From: Boseongicola sp. H5
GTDB lineage: Bacteria; Pseudomonadota; Alphaproteobacteria; Rhodobacterales; Rhodobacteraceae
Direction of reading: 5' to 3'
Length of the DNA: 64,000 nt
NCBI GenBank assembly: GCA_020622165.1
Contig: JACNMN010000014.1
Location: 1 to 64,000, forward strand
This document shows positions 1 through 9,229 of the stretch, one piece after another. Position numbers and translations under genes: made by a program. The notes beneath the pieces are model-generated. The model had not been told where the DNA came from. It ran no database searches and saw only the letters and a program-made list of their open reading frames with translations. Each line of letters opens with the position of its first letter. Positions within the stretch are counted from its first letter, which is position 1.

Positions 1-707
<707 letters not shown>

Positions 708-786
708 CAGACCCAAGGGTTCGAAGAGGGGCGGCCATGCGGGCCGCTCCTCCTATCAACTCCAATTGCCTCGAAAGGCTGATAAC

Positions 787-1101
787 ATGGCAGTCCAAAG
801 CCAAAATATCCGCATCCGGCTGAAGGCCTTTGACTATCGCGTGCTTGATGCAAGCACGCAGGAGATCGTCAATACGGCCAAGCGGACCGGTGCGCAGGTG
901 CGCGGGCCGATCCCGCTGCCGAACAAGATCGAAAAGTTCACGGTCCTTCGCGGGCCACATGTGGACAAGAAAAGCCGCGACCAGTGGGAAATCCGGACCC
1001 ACAAGCGTCTTTTGGACATCGTTGACCCGACTCCGCAGACCGTGGACGCGCTGATGAAGCTCGACCTGGCCGCCGGCGTCGATGTCGAGATCAAGGTATA
1101 A
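787..1101 (+). CDS. rpsJ: 30S ribosomal protein S10 (NusE)
   Basis: S10 is a component of the 30S head and, as NusE, a partner of NusB and NusG in antitermination. The 104-residue product matches the family's usual length and contains the typical [14 protein letters not shown] start and HKRLLDI segment. An in-frame TTG at 766 would add seven residues, but the ATG at 787 gives the family-standard [13 protein letters not shown]-terminus. It is the first gene of the S10 operon here, 79 bp after tuf and 14 bp before rplC. Confidence 0.97.
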   Translation: MAVQSQNIRIRLKAFDYRVLDASTQEIVNTAKRTGAQVRGPIPLPNKIEKFTVLRGPHVDKKSRDQWEIRTHKRLLDIVDPTPQTVDALMKLDLAAGVDVEIKV

Positions 1102-1115
1102 GGGGGGTGACGAGC

Positions 1116-1991
1116 ATGTTGCGCTCTGGAGTGATCGCGAAAAAGGTGGGAATGACCCGCCTGTTCATGGAGGATGGCCGCCAGGTTCCGGTGACTGTTC
1201 TTCAACTGGATAAATTGCAGGTGGTGGCGCAGCGCACCCCCGAGAAGGACGGCTATTCGGCCGTTCAGCTTGGCGCAGGCGCCGCTAAGGCCAAGCGCAC
1301 AAGTGCGCCGATGCGGGGGCATTTCGCCGCCGCCAAGGTGGAGCCCAAGCGCAAGGTGGCCGAGTTCCGGGTGACCCCGGAAAACCTGATCGACGTTGGC
1401 GAGGAAATCACCGCCAATCACTATTTCGAAGGTCAGTATGTGGATGTCTCCGGCACCTCCATCGGTAAGGGGTTCCAGGGCGCGATGAAGCGGCACAACT
1501 TCGGGGGGCTGCGCGCCTCTCACGGCGTGTCGATCTCTCACCGGTCCCATGGCTCCACCGGGCAGTGTCAGGATCCGGGCCGCGTCTTCAAAGGCAAGAA
1601 GATGGCCGGACATATGGGCGCCGCCAAGGTGACCACGCAGAACCTTCAGGTTGTGCGCACGGATGCCGATCGTGGCCTGATCATGATCAAGGGTGCGGTT
1701 CCCGGTTCCAAAGGCGGTTGGGTGACGATCAAGGATGCGGTGAAGAAGCCGTTCCCCGAGAACGCCATTCTGCCCGCCGCTCTGAAATCCGCCGCCGCCG
1801 AGGCCGCGAGGCTGGCTGAAGAGGCCGCGGCTGCCGCCGCTGCGGAAGAAGCCGCCGCCGCCGAGGCTGCCGCAGCCGAAGCCGCCGCCGCGGAAGAGGC
1901 CGCACTGAAAGCCGCCGAGGCGGAGATTGCTGCCGAGAAAGAAGGCAACGCCCCCACGGCCGAGCCCGAGAAGAAGGACGGTGAAGAATGA
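1116..1991 (+). CDS. rplC: 50S ribosomal protein L3 with long Ala/Glu-rich tail
   Basis: L3 is an early assembly protein of the 50S subunit that reaches toward the peptidyl-transferase centre. The ATG at 1116 follows an AGGGGGGTGA ribosome-binding site and gives the expected [17 protein letters not shown] start; the GTG at 1107 would overlap that site. The core ends near residue 225 and is followed by about 65 residues made almost only of Ala, Glu and Lys, likely a charged helical or disordered extension. The protein is 291 residues, longer than the roughly 210 of E. coli L3. The stop overlaps the rplD start in ATGA. Confidence 0.96.
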   Translation: MLRSGVIAKKVGMTRLFMEDGRQVPVTVLQLDKLQVVAQRTPEKDGYSAVQLGAGAAKAKRTSAPMRGHFAAAKVEPKRKVAEFRVTPENLIDVGEEITANHYFEGQYVDVSGTSIGKGFQGAMKRHNFGGLRASHGVSISHRSHGSTGQCQDPGRVFKGKKMAGHMGAAKVTTQNLQVVRTDADRGLIMIKGAVPGSKGGWVTIKDAVKKPFPENAILPAALKSAAAEAARLAEEAAAAAAAEEAAAAEAAAAEAAAAEEAALKAAEAEIAAEKEGNAPTAEPEKKDGEE

Positions 1992-2608
1992 AACTCGACG
2001 TGATCAAACTGGACGGCAAGAAAGCTGGTTCGGTCGATCTGGGCGAAGACATCTTCGGCCTGGAGCCGCGTGCCGACATTCTGCACCGTGTGGTCCGCTG
2101 GCAGCGCAACAATGCGCAGGCCGGCACCCATAAAGTGAAGACCCGGTCCGAGGTGAGCTATTCCACAAAGAAGATCTATCGCCAGAAAGGCACCGGCGGC
2201 GCCCGCCACGGGGCACGATCCGCGCCGATCTTCCGGGGTGGTGGCGTCTACAAGGGCCCGGTTGTCCGCAGCCACGGCCACGACCTGACCAAGAAGTTCC
2301 GCAAGCTCGGCCTGAAGCATGCGCTTTCGGCCAAGATGGCGGAAGGCTCGCTGGTCGTGATCGACGCCGCCGCACTGGACGCGCCGAAGACATCCGCGCT
2401 TGCCAAACAGGTCAAGGAACTGGGCTGGAAGCGCGCGCTGATCATCGACGGGGCCGAAGTGGATGAAAACTTCGCACGTGCGGCGCGGAATATCGAAGGT
2501 CTCGATGTGCTGCCGTCCATGGGCGCAAATGTCTATGACATCCTCAAGCGTGACACGCTCGTGCTCACCAAGGCGGGTGTCGAAGCACTGGAGGCACGCC
2601 TGAAATGA
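1988..2608 (+). CDS. rplD: 50S ribosomal protein L4
   Basis: L4 binds 23S rRNA domain I and lines the exit tunnel; in gammaproteobacteria it also autoregulates the S10 operon. The 206-residue protein shows the basic tunnel-loop segment around residues 55-90 ([20 protein letters not shown], then [16 protein letters not shown]). It overlaps rplC by 4 bp upstream and rplW by 4 bp downstream, so translation of the three genes is probably coupled. No leader structure resembling the E. coli L4 target was identified. Confidence 0.97.
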   Translation: MKLDVIKLDGKKAGSVDLGEDIFGLEPRADILHRVVRWQRNNAQAGTHKVKTRSEVSYSTKKIYRQKGTGGARHGARSAPIFRGGGVYKGPVVRSHGHDLTKKFRKLGLKHALSAKMAEGSLVVIDAAALDAPKTSALAKQVKELGWKRALIIDGAEVDENFARAARNIEGLDVLPSMGANVYDILKRDTLVLTKAGVEALEARLK

Positions 2609-2901
2609 GCGCTGACGCATCCCATTACGACGTGATCCGCAAGCCGATCATCACCGAGAAAGCCACCATGGCGTCCGAACAGAACGCCGTGGTCTTCGAA
2701 GTGGCGATCGACGCAAACAAACCCCAGATCAAGGAGGCGGTCGAAAGCCTCTTCGGTGTGAAGGTCAAAGCGGTCAACACGACGATCATCAAAGGCAAAT
2801 CCAAGCGGTTCCGGGGCCAGCTCGGCCGCCGCAAGGACGTCAAGAAGGCCTATGTGACCCTCGAAGAGGGCAACACGATCGATGTGAGCACCGGTCTCTG
2901 A
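2605..2901 (+). CDS. rplW: 50S ribosomal protein L23
   Basis: L23 sits at the polypeptide exit port and is the docking site for trigger factor and SRP. The 98-residue length is normal. The [22 protein letters not shown] opening and the [22 protein letters not shown] loop are family features. Its ATG overlaps the rplD stop. Unusually for an S10 operon, it is followed not by rplB but by a terminator-like hairpin and an unrelated gene; rplB resumes about 1.2 kb further on. Confidence 0.97.
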   Translation: MSADASHYDVIRKPIITEKATMASEQNAVVFEVAIDANKPQIKEAVESLFGVKVKAVNTTIIKGKSKRFRGQLGRRKDVKKAYVTLEEGNTIDVSTGL

Positions 2902-2926
2902 TCTTTCGGATCAGGTGCGAGAATTG

Positions 2927-2963
2927 AAGCCCCGGCTGCGTGAGCGGTCGGGGCTTTATGTTT
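2927..2963 (+). terminator. Terminator-like hairpin after rplW
   Basis: An 8-bp stem (AAGCCCCG paired with CGGGGCTT) is followed by TTATGTTTC. It lies 25 bp after rplW, inside what is normally an uninterrupted operon. If active it would cut rplB and the later genes off from the rpsJ promoter, so rplB would need another promoter or readthrough. Confidence 0.6.
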
Positions 2964-2997
2964 CGTCGATCAGTGATTGGGGTAGGCTGAACCGTTT

Positions 2998-3888
2998 TTG
3001 GCTTTTAGTTCGCCAATTTTCAATCCAATCTTGATACAGTCAGAAGGCCTGCAAAGGGTGTACGATCGAATGTTAGAAACGCTTAGATGGTTGGTATCAA
3101 GAGCCGGTCAAGCGTTCTTCATTGTGATTGGCTTGGCATTTTTGACGTTCAGCTTCTACAGTCTTTTGTCCCAAGATATAGCAAGCGCGTCAGCAACCTT
3201 TGCTATGGCATTCTTCAGCTTCATCTATTCAAACATATCACGATTTAAGCGATTCAAAGGTTTGGGGTTTGAGGCAGAGCTTTGGGAAGACAAGCAAAAA
3301 GAAGCTGCGCAACTCATCGACCGGTTGAAAGCTATGGTTACGGTCTACACCCGTGAGATCGTCATGCAGAAGGTTATGCAGAACAGGTATTCGGGCGACG
3401 GAAGGTGGGCGGAGAGCTGGAAGCTGTATTAGGAGCTCGTCGCGCAGCACGCTGACCTGGGACAGCAGATAGACTTTCGAGACCTAAAGGCGAACTTAGA
3501 TGCTGTGTTCCTTTTCGATATTGTCTCTCGGATCACGAGAGCTTTGTCAGAAGTGGTTATGAAAGGGCGAGCAAACGCACAGAGCAAGATATCTGTCGAA
3601 TTCGGCAATCCGATCAGCGACATAGAAGGACACAATTCTAGGATCACTCAACTGAACGAGATCCCAGCGAGTGCGGGCGAGCTGTTTCAGATTTCTATGG
3701 AAGGCAACGTCGCTTTGCACGTTTTGGAGTGGGCCCAGTGCGCAAAGGCTAAGCTAAAGGAGAACTTCGAGATAGAAATCACCTTTCCTAATGGTTCTAT
3801 TTCAAAACTGCGCCAGCTTTCTGAGTTGTATCAACGTGGTCCGATTGAAGTGACAGAGGAGTTGATCGCGTGGGCCGACGAACACTGA
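2998..3888 (+). pseudogene. Membrane-anchored protein of unknown function split by an in-frame TAG
   Basis: One reading frame runs from a TTG at 2998 (or the ATG at 3070) to the TGA ending at 3888, interrupted only by TAG at 3430-3432. The first 144 codons encode a hydrophobic hairpin (residues about 40-80) followed by a charged helical stretch. The second part, about 150 codons, is soluble and has no methionine until well after the stop. The continuous frame on both sides of the TAG suggests a recent nonsense change of a Gln or Glu codon. I do not recognise the family. The segment is visibly A+T-richer than the ribosomal genes around it and lies between two terminator hairpins, which points to acquisition by insertion into the S10 operon. 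The upstream fragment alone could still be made. Confidence 0.6.
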
Positions 3889-3997
3889 CTTCGGTCCTGA
3901 TTGAGACGCCTTAGCGGCTAGTTCGATAGCAAAGCAGATCTTGATTAGATCGCTTGACGTTCGCGCCCCCATCCCTTAGCAGAACCCATCGGCAAGG

Positions 3998-4025
3998 CCC
4001 CGGATTCGTCCGGGGTTCTGCTTTT
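3998..4025 (+). terminator. Strong UUCG-capped terminator before rplB
   Basis: A 7-bp stem, CCCCGGA with TCCGGGG, closed by a TTCG tetraloop, is followed by TTCTGCTTTT. Flanking AGAACC (3981-3986) and GGTTCT (4014-4019) can extend the stem. It lies after the inserted pseudogene and about 90 bp before rplB, so rplB transcription probably starts downstream of it or reads through. Confidence 0.65.
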
Positions 4026-4117
4026 GGTCGCAAGGCCAGCATATTCAGGGACCTCCGGGGCCCTATACATCAAGAGACGGGATCAACCTCCCGCAAAGCA
4101 AACGGAAGACAGAAAGC

Positions 4118-4960
4118 ATGGCACTCAAGTCGTATAAGCCGACGACGCCGGGCCAGCGTGGGCTGGTGCTGATCGACCGTTCGGAGCTTTGGAAAGGTCG
4201 TCCGGTCAAGTCCCTCACCGAGGGTTTGACCAAGAATGGCGGCCGGAACAATACCGGACGGATCACGATGCGTCGCAAGGGCGGTGGGGCGAAACGCCTC
4301 TATCGCATCGTCGATTTCAAGCGGACCAAGATGGATGTTCCGGCAACCGTCGAACGGATCGAATATGACCCCAACCGGACCGCGTTCATCGCGCTGATCA
4401 AATATGAGGATGGCGAGCAGGCCTATATCCTGGCCCCGCAGCGTCTGGCGATTGGTGATCAGGTGATCTCGTCGACCAAGGCCGATATCAAGCCGGGTAA
4501 CGCGATGCCGTTTTCGGGCATGCCGATCGGGACGATCGTCCACAATATCGAGATGAAGCCCGGCAAGGGTGGCCAGATCGCGCGCGCCGCGGGCACCTAC
4601 GCCCAGTTCGTGGGTCGTGACGGCGGCTATGCGCAGATCCGGCTCTCCTCGGGCGAACTGCGGCTGGTGCGGCAGGAATGCATGGCCACGGTTGGCGCGG
4701 TGTCGAACCCCGACAACTCCAACCAGAACCTCGGCAAGGCGGGCCGCAACCGGCACAAGGGCATCCGCCCGTCCGTGCGCGGTGTCGTGATGAACCCCGT
4801 CGATCACCCTCATGGTGGTGGTGAAGGCCGGACATCCGGTGGCCGCCATCCCGTGTCGCCCTGGGGCAAGCCGACCAAAGGCGCCCGGACCCGCAACAAG
4901 AACAAAGCGTCGTCGAAGCTGATCATCCGCTCGCGTCACGCCAAGAAGAAGGGGCGCTGA
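4118..4960 (+). CDS. rplB: 50S ribosomal protein L2
   Basis: L2 is a primary 23S rRNA-binding protein required for peptidyl-transferase activity and subunit joining. The product is 280 residues, the normal bacterial size. The conserved [12 protein letters not shown] segment, which holds the histidine important for activity, is intact near the C-terminus, as are the [10 protein letters not shown] and [17 protein letters not shown] signatures. It restarts the ribosomal series after the inserted gene and is followed 3 bp later by rpsS. Confidence 0.97.
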   Translation: MALKSYKPTTPGQRGLVLIDRSELWKGRPVKSLTEGLTKNGGRNNTGRITMRRKGGGAKRLYRIVDFKRTKMDVPATVERIEYDPNRTAFIALIKYEDGEQAYILAPQRLAIGDQVISSTKADIKPGNAMPFSGMPIGTIVHNIEMKPGKGGQIARAAGTYAQFVGRDGGYAQIRLSSGELRLVRQECMATVGAVSNPDNSNQNLGKAGRNRHKGIRPSVRGVVMNPVDHPHGGGEGRTSGGRHPVSPWGKPTKGARTRNKNKASSKLIIRSRHAKKKGR

Positions 4961-4963
4961 TCC

Positions 4964-5242
4964 ATGTCGCGTTCTGTTTGGAAGGGGCCTTTTGTCGACA
5001 GCTATGTCCTCAAGAAGGCCGAAGCCTCCCGCGAAAGCGGCCGCAACGAAGTGATCAAGATCTGGTCGCGTCGTTCCACCATCCTGCCCCAGTTCGTGGG
5101 CCTCACCTTCGGGGTCTATAACGGCCACAAGCATATCCCGGTGAATGTCACCGAGGACATGATCGGCCAGAAGTTCGGGGAATACTCGCCCACGCGGACC
5201 TATTACGGTCACGCCGCCGACAAGAAGGCGAAACGCAAATGA
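4964..5242 (+). CDS. rpsS: 30S ribosomal protein S19
   Basis: S19 is part of the 30S head near the decoding region and contacts S13 and the B1a bridge. The 92-residue protein has the typical [11 protein letters not shown] start, the WSRRSTI segment and the HKHIPV motif. It begins 3 bp after rplB and overlaps rplV by 4 bp, consistent with translational coupling inside the S10 operon. Confidence 0.97.
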   Translation: MSRSVWKGPFVDSYVLKKAEASRESGRNEVIKIWSRRSTILPQFVGLTFGVYNGHKHIPVNVTEDMIGQKFGEYSPTRTYYGHAADKKAKRK

Positions 5243-5619
5243 GCAAGGATAAGAATCCCCGCCGTGTGGCGGAAAACGAAGCGATGGCCAAGGCCCGCAT
5301 GCTGCGCACAAGCCCGCAGAAGCTGAACCTGGTGGCGCAGATGATCCGCGGCAAGAAGGTGGAGAAGGCGCTGGCCGATCTCACCTTCTCGAAAAAGCGG
5401 ATCGCCGCGGATGTGAAGAAATGCCTTCAGTCCGCCATCGCCAATGCCGAAAACAACCATAACCTGGATGTGGATGAGCTGATCGTGGCCGAGGCCTATG
5501 TCGGCAAGAACCTGACCCTGAAACGCGGGCGTCCGCGGGCGCGGGGCCGGTTCGGCCGCATCATCAAGCCGTTCAGCGAGCTGACCATCACGGTCCGCCA
5601 GGTCGAGGAGCAAGCGTAA
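5239..5619 (+). CDS. rplV: 50S ribosomal protein L22
   Basis: L22 has a globular domain on the 50S surface and a beta-hairpin loop that narrows the exit tunnel opposite L4. The 126 residues include the [20 protein letters not shown] start of the fold and the basic tunnel loop [14 protein letters not shown] near residues 93-107. The stop TAA shares one base with the rpsC start codon. Confidence 0.97.
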   Translation: MSKDKNPRRVAENEAMAKARMLRTSPQKLNLVAQMIRGKKVEKALADLTFSKKRIAADVKKCLQSAIANAENNHNLDVDELIVAEAYVGKNLTLKRGRPRARGRFGRIIKPFSELTITVRQVEEQA

Positions 5620-6323
5620 TGGGTCATAAGGTCAATCCGATTGGCATGCGCCTGCAGGTGAACCGCACCTGGGACAGTCGCTGGTATGCCGATACGAAGG
5701 ATTACGGGGATCTTCTTCTGGAAGACATCCGTATGCGTGAGTTCATCAACGAAGAGTGCAAGCAGGCGGGTGTGTCCCGAGTGATCATCGAGCGTCCGCA
5801 CCGCAAGTGCCGCGTCACGATCCACACCGCGCGTCCGGGCGTCATCATCGGCAAGAAAGGCGCGGATATCGAAACGCTCCGCAAGAAGCTTGCCGCGATG
5901 ACCGACAGCGAACTGCATCTGAACATCGTCGAGGTGCGCAAGCCCGAACTGGATGCGCAACTGGTGGCAGAGTCGATTGCGCAGCAGCTTGAGCGCCGCG
6001 TCTCGTTCCGTCGTGCGATGAAGCGCGCGGTTCAGAACGCCATGCGCATGGGCTCGCTCGGCATCCGTGTGAATGTCGCGGGCCGTCTCGGCGGCGCCGA
6101 GATCGCGCGGACGGAATGGTATCGCGAGGGCCGGGTGCCGCTGCACACGCTCCGCGCCGATATCGACTATGCACATGCCGAAGCGAAAACCGCTTATGGC
6201 ATCATCGGCATCAAAGTCTGGATCTTCAAAGGTGAGATCATGGAGCACGACCCGTCGGCCCGTGATCGCAAGCACCAGGAGCTTCAGGAAGGTGGCGGCC
6301 CGCGTCCCCGCCGCGACCGTTGA
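5619..6323 (+). CDS. rpsC: 30S ribosomal protein S3
   Basis: S3 lines the mRNA entry channel of the 30S subunit and helps unwind mRNA. At 234 residues it is a typical S3. The type II KH domain with its [12 protein letters not shown] loop is at about residues 68-80, and the C-terminal domain carries [13 protein letters not shown]. It overlaps rplV by one base and precedes rplP by 12 bp. The GAGGAA just after its stop is the rplP ribosome-binding site. Confidence 0.97.
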   Translation: MGHKVNPIGMRLQVNRTWDSRWYADTKDYGDLLLEDIRMREFINEECKQAGVSRVIIERPHRKCRVTIHTARPGVIIGKKGADIETLRKKLAAMTDSELHLNIVEVRKPELDAQLVAESIAQQLERRVSFRRAMKRAVQNAMRMGSLGIRVNVAGRLGGAEIARTEWYREGRVPLHTLRADIDYAHAEAKTAYGIIGIKVWIFKGEIMEHDPSARDRKHQELQEGGGPRPRRDR

Positions 6324-6335
6324 GGAGGAACTGAG

Positions 6336-6749
6336 ATGCTGCAACCAAAGCGCACAAAATTCCGCAAACAGTTCAAGGGCCGGATCAAGGGAGAGGCCAA
6401 GGGCGGCTCCGACCTGACCTTCGGTACCTTTGGTCTGAAGGCGCTTCAGCCTGAGCGTGTGACCGCGCGCCAGATCGAAGCCGCTCGTCGTGCCATGACC
6501 CGTCACATGAAACGTCAGGGCCGGGTCTGGATCCGGATCTTCCCCGATGTGCCGGTGACCTCCAAACCCACCGAAGTGCGGATGGGTAAGGGCAAGGGGT
6601 CGGTCGATTACTGGGCCTGCAAGGTCAAGCCCGGCCGGATCATGTTCGAGATCGACGGCGTGTCAGAGCCCGTCGCCCGCGAGGCGCTCCGCCTTGCGGC
6701 GATGAAGCTGCCGATCAAGACGCGCACCGTGGTCCGCGAGGACTGGTAA
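6336..6749 (+). CDS. rplP: 50S ribosomal protein L16
   Basis: L16 lies near the A site of the 50S subunit and helps position A-site tRNA. The 137-residue protein carries the usual [11 protein letters not shown] start and the VRMGKGKG segment. Arg82 in that segment corresponds to the arginine of E. coli L16 that is hydroxylated by the 2-oxoglutarate oxygenase YcfD/RoxA. It is the last ribosomal gene before a second interruption of the operon; rpmC, normally adjacent, is almost 2 kb away. Confidence 0.97.
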   Translation: MLQPKRTKFRKQFKGRIKGEAKGGSDLTFGTFGLKALQPERVTARQIEAARRAMTRHMKRQGRVWIRIFPDVPVTSKPTEVRMGKGKGSVDYWACKVKPGRIMFEIDGVSEPVAREALRLAAMKLPIKTRTVVREDW

Positions 6750-6780
6750 AAGGCGACGTTGCCGCCGAGGGGGGCAAGGG

Positions 6781-6797
6781 CGATTTCGAAGAAATCG
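6781..6797. repeat. Short intergenic palindrome after rplP
   Basis: CGATTTC-GAA-GAAATCG forms a perfect 7-bp hairpin 31 bp after rplP. It has no T-tract and lies before the real terminator. It could be an mRNA-stabilising or processing hairpin, or a small dispersed palindrome; only one copy is seen here. Confidence 0.4.
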
Positions 6798-6824
6798 TCG
6801 GGGCCTCATCCCGGTTGAGAATTC

Positions 6825-6856
6825 AAAGCCCCCGGTCATCGCCGGGGGCTTTTACC
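6825..6856. terminator. Bidirectional terminator closing the rplP unit
   Basis: An 11-bp perfect stem (AAAGCCCCCGG with its complement) surrounds a 6-nt loop, with T/A runs at both ends. It ends the rpsJ-rplP side and also covers the stop codon of the convergent kinase-like gene at 6836, so it can serve both strands. Confidence 0.8.
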
Positions 6857-7414
6857 GTTAAGGCATGCGAGGAGCCGCGCGACATCCCGGTGCGACCTGA
6901 GGGTTGCCACGGGCAAGGCGGGCGCAACGCGGTCGAGCGTTGCCAGAAGCCGCGGCGCCTGTCGGCGCTCGAAGGTCCAGATCCATGCGAGGAATTCCCG
7001 ATCCGGAAGCTGTTCCGGGCAGCCCGGCGCCATGTCGGGCCGGGTTCTGCCATGGCTGGTGATCACCCGCCGGGCAATTCCGGCAAGCGCCACCCGCCGC
7101 GGCATCCGAAGCCAGATCAGGAGGTCGGCACGGGGCAGGCGAGTGTCCATCATGCCGATGGAGGTTCCGTCGATCACCCAGTTCTCTTCCGCGACGAAGG
7201 CATCATGCCTCTGGCGCTGCTGCGCACGTGGCCGCACCTGCCATCCGGGAAGCCAGCGCATGTCCCGGTCAAGCGAGATGTAACGCAGCCCGAGGCGTTC
7301 GGCGATCGCCTGAGACAGCGTCGACTTGCCCGCGCCGGAGATCCCGGCAACGGCGATACGTCGCGCTCGTGCGAGAATTCGGCCAGCCTCGTCAAGATCA
7401 ACATCGTTGGGCAT
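6836..7414 (-). CDS. P-loop NTPase, adenylate kinase/topology-modulation-like
   Basis: The 192-residue soluble protein begins with a Walker A motif GISGAGKST (about residues 24-32), followed by the LGLRYISLDRDMRWLPGW segment found in small kinases annotated as FlaR-like topology modulation proteins. WVIDG and DLLIWLRMPRR further on fit a nucleoside or nucleotide kinase fold. The substrate is unknown. It faces the ribosomal genes, is transcribed opposite to them, and shares an 80-bp divergent intergenic region with the oxygenase gene. Its last codons lie in the terminator hairpin. Assigned as insertion cargo in the S10 operon. Confidence 0.8.
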   Translation of the reverse strand: MPNDVDLDEAGRILARARRIAVAGISGAGKSTLSQAIAERLGLRYISLDRDMRWLPGWQVRPRAQQRQRHDAFVAEENWVIDGTSIGMMDTRLPRADLLIWLRMPRRVALAGIARRVITSHGRTRPDMAPGCPEQLPDREFLAWIWTFERRQAPRLLATLDRVAPALPVATLRSHRDVARLLACLNGKSPRR

Positions 7415-7495
7415 TGTCGCACTCCCGGGACGGTGACCGGATATCGCAGGCCGCCGGGTCTGTCGCGTAAAAACGCTCTCTGTTATAGGTGCTCC

Positions 7496-8119
7496 ATGTC
7501 AAACATCCGCTCCCTCTTCGCAACCCGCCTTTACCACGCCCGCCTGTCCGAGCTGGGCAAGACTGCCGTCGATCAGGAGGAGCTGGAGACCTCCTGCTTC
7601 GCCATCGCCGAAGAGGACGGCGCGGGGCAGGACTGGTGCCAGGAGAACGGGTATCCAGGCTACACGTCCTATGCCTCGCTGACCGATCTGCCGTGGCGCT
7701 TTCCGATCTTCAAGGACCTGAAAAAGGTACTCGACAAACATGTGAAGGCGTTTGCGGGTGATCTGGAATTTGACCTCGGCGAGAAGAAACTGAAACTCGA
7801 CAGCCTGTGGATCAACATCCTGCCCGAGGGTGGCATCCATACCTCCCATATCCATCCGCATTCGGTGATTTCGGGCACGACCTATGTGACCGTCCCGCCG
7901 GGCGCCAGCGCCATCAAGTTCGAAGACCCGCGCTCGGCCATGATGATGGCCGCCCCCACACGGCTGCCGGAGGCGCGGGAGGAACTGCGCAGTTTCATCT
8001 ATGTCACGCCCGAGGCGGGGGATGTGCTGCTCTGGGAAAGCTGGCTCCGCCACGAAGTACCGATGAACATGGCGGAAGACGACCGGGTGAGCGTGAGTTT
8101 CAATTATGGGTGGGGGTGA
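7496..8119 (+). CDS. 2-oxoglutarate/Fe(II)-dependent oxygenase family protein (TIGR02466-like)
   Basis: The 207-residue protein resembles the small 2OG-Fe(II) oxygenases grouped as TIGR02466/2OG-FeII_Oxy_5. A metal-ligand cluster is visible as HTSHIHPH (residues 115-122) with a distal His186 in WLRHEVPMN, and Arg197 in RVSVSFNY is a likely 2OG-binding residue. The double-stranded beta-helix spans roughly residues 100-205. The ATG at 7496 is chosen because the frame upstream runs through the opposing kinase gene. The substrate is unknown. Lying just downstream of rplP, it could act on a ribosomal protein, but only location supports that. Its 3' end overlaps the convergent ClpP-like gene by 16 bp. 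Confidence 0.82.
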   Translation: MSNIRSLFATRLYHARLSELGKTAVDQEELETSCFAIAEEDGAGQDWCQENGYPGYTSYASLTDLPWRFPIFKDLKKVLDKHVKAFAGDLEFDLGEKKLKLDSLWINILPEGGIHTSHIHPHSVISGTTYVTVPPGASAIKFEDPRSAMMMAAPTRLPEAREELRSFIYVTPEAGDVLLWESWLRHEVPMNMAEDDRVSVSFNYGWG

Positions 8120-8595
8120 GGCCCGGTCTCTTCCACATATTTTGCGATCTTCGCGGCGAGTATCTGTGACTTCTCGATGTTCTCAGGCCATGGGTTTGCA
8201 TACGAGAAACGATGCACTCCAAACTCACATCGGTCGGAAAAATATCTCAAACGTCCACCAAGATACATAAGGGTTGCTGCGCTCAGGCACTGCCCATCGC
8301 CTCGCTTGCGCGGAGTGACAAATCCCTCGCCGTTAGCCTGCTCAAGAGTGTATCGACCAACTGTTGTAGACCAAGAGGCTTGCCGAATGGATCTGCCGAC
8401 TTCTAAAGCTGCTTCTACATCGCCACCTGATGAATCGATATACACTGCTGTTAACGGTGGCGGACCAGTAACTTGAAGAAACTTTCCGAACTTGGGTCCG
8501 TCTCCGATTTCAATTCGGCCAAAGGCATTTATGCAGTAGAAGCCGCCCCACAGCTTCTCCAGCTCCGTTTGTGGCTCGGTGTATTCGAACTGCAT
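8104..8595 (-). CDS. ClpP/crotonase-fold protein, apparently truncated at the C-terminus
   Basis: The 163-residue protein shows the pattern of uncharacterised ClpP-fold proteins (COG3904-like): SSGGDVEAALEVGRSIRQ near residue 75, a nucleophile-like Ser in CLSAATLMYLGG, and GVHRFS with a candidate His. The third catalytic residue cannot be assigned. It ends abruptly with GPHPHP, codons that lie in the last bases of the oxygenase gene on the other strand, where relatives normally continue; I therefore suspect 3' truncation at an insertion boundary. The gene is A+T-richer than its surroundings. It could be a remnant rather than a working hydrolase. Confidence 0.6.
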   Translation of the reverse strand: MQFEYTEPQTELEKLWGGFYCINAFGRIEIGDGPKFGKFLQVTGPPPLTAVYIDSSGGDVEAALEVGRSIRQASWSTTVGRYTLEQANGEGFVTPRKRGDGQCLSAATLMYLGGRLRYFSDRCEFGVHRFSYANPWPENIEKSQILAAKIAKYVEETGPHPHP

Positions 8596-8718
8596 AGAGA
8601 TTTGGTCCTTGCCTTCTTGAGCGTCACTTCTTATACGGCTCCTTCATTCACCTACTCCACCAGAATCACGGTGACCCTGAGCGGGGCCGTCTGGTGATGT
8701 TGAAAGGAAGACAGGGCG

Positions 8719-8928
8719 ATGAACGCCAATGAACTGCGTGACAAGACGCCGGATCAGCTTCGCGATGAGCTTGTCCAGCTGAAAAAGGAGGCCTTCAACC
8801 TCCGCTTCCAGCAAGCCACAGGCGCGCTGGAGAACACTGCCCGCATGCGCAAGGTGCGCCGGGATGCGGCCCGTGTGAAGACCATCTTGAACCAGAAAGC
8901 CGCTGAAGCGGCCAAGTCGGAGGCGTAA
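8719..8928 (+). CDS. rpmC: 50S ribosomal protein L29
   Basis: L29 is a two-helix protein next to the exit tunnel and a binding site for nascent-chain factors with L23. The 69-residue sequence has the expected [20 protein letters not shown] start and [22 protein letters not shown] second helix. It resumes the S10 operon after the 2-kb insertion. A GAAAGGAAG ribosome-binding site precedes the ATG. rpsQ follows after 3 bp. Confidence 0.96.
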   Translation: MNANELRDKTPDQLRDELVQLKKEAFNLRFQQATGALENTARMRKVRRDAARVKTILNQKAAEAAKSEA

Positions 8929-8931
8929 CCG

Positions 8932-9162
8932 ATGCCCAAGCGTATTCTGACCGGCACCGTGACCAGCGACGCCAACGAACAGACCGTGACCGTATCCGTG
9001 GAGCGCCGCTTCAAGCACCCGGTCATGCAGAAGACGATCCGGAAGTCCAAGAAGTACCGGGCGCATGACCCGGAGAACAGTTTCAAGGTCGGCGACACCG
9101 TCCGCATTCAGGAATGTGCGCCCGTCTCGAAATCCAAACGCTGGGAGGTGATTGCCTCCTGA
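8932..9162 (+). CDS. rpsQ: 30S ribosomal protein S17
   Basis: S17 is a primary 16S rRNA-binding protein in the 30S body with an OB fold. The 76-residue protein has [23 protein letters not shown], the KKYRAHDP segment and [18 protein letters not shown], all family hallmarks. It ends the S10 gene set. About 67 bp separate it from rplN, where the spc operon conventionally starts. Confidence 0.97.
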   Translation: MPKRILTGTVTSDANEQTVTVSVERRFKHPVMQKTIRKSKKYRAHDPENSFKVGDTVRIQECAPVSKSKRWEVIAS

Positions 9163-9229
9163 AGGTATTCACCAACCGGTTTGAACGAAACCCTGGGGCG
9201 CAAGGTCCCCAAAGGTCGGGAGAAACCAA

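Noticed and set aside
3430-3432. TAG as a pyrrolysine codon in the split membrane protein
   Set aside because: No pyl genes are visible and the protein is not a methylamine methyltransferase; a nonsense mutation is simpler.
6815-7495. N-terminal extension of the 2OG oxygenase
   Set aside because: The frame is open upstream, but it lies antisense over the kinase-like gene and has no family similarity; ATG 7496 fits the family.
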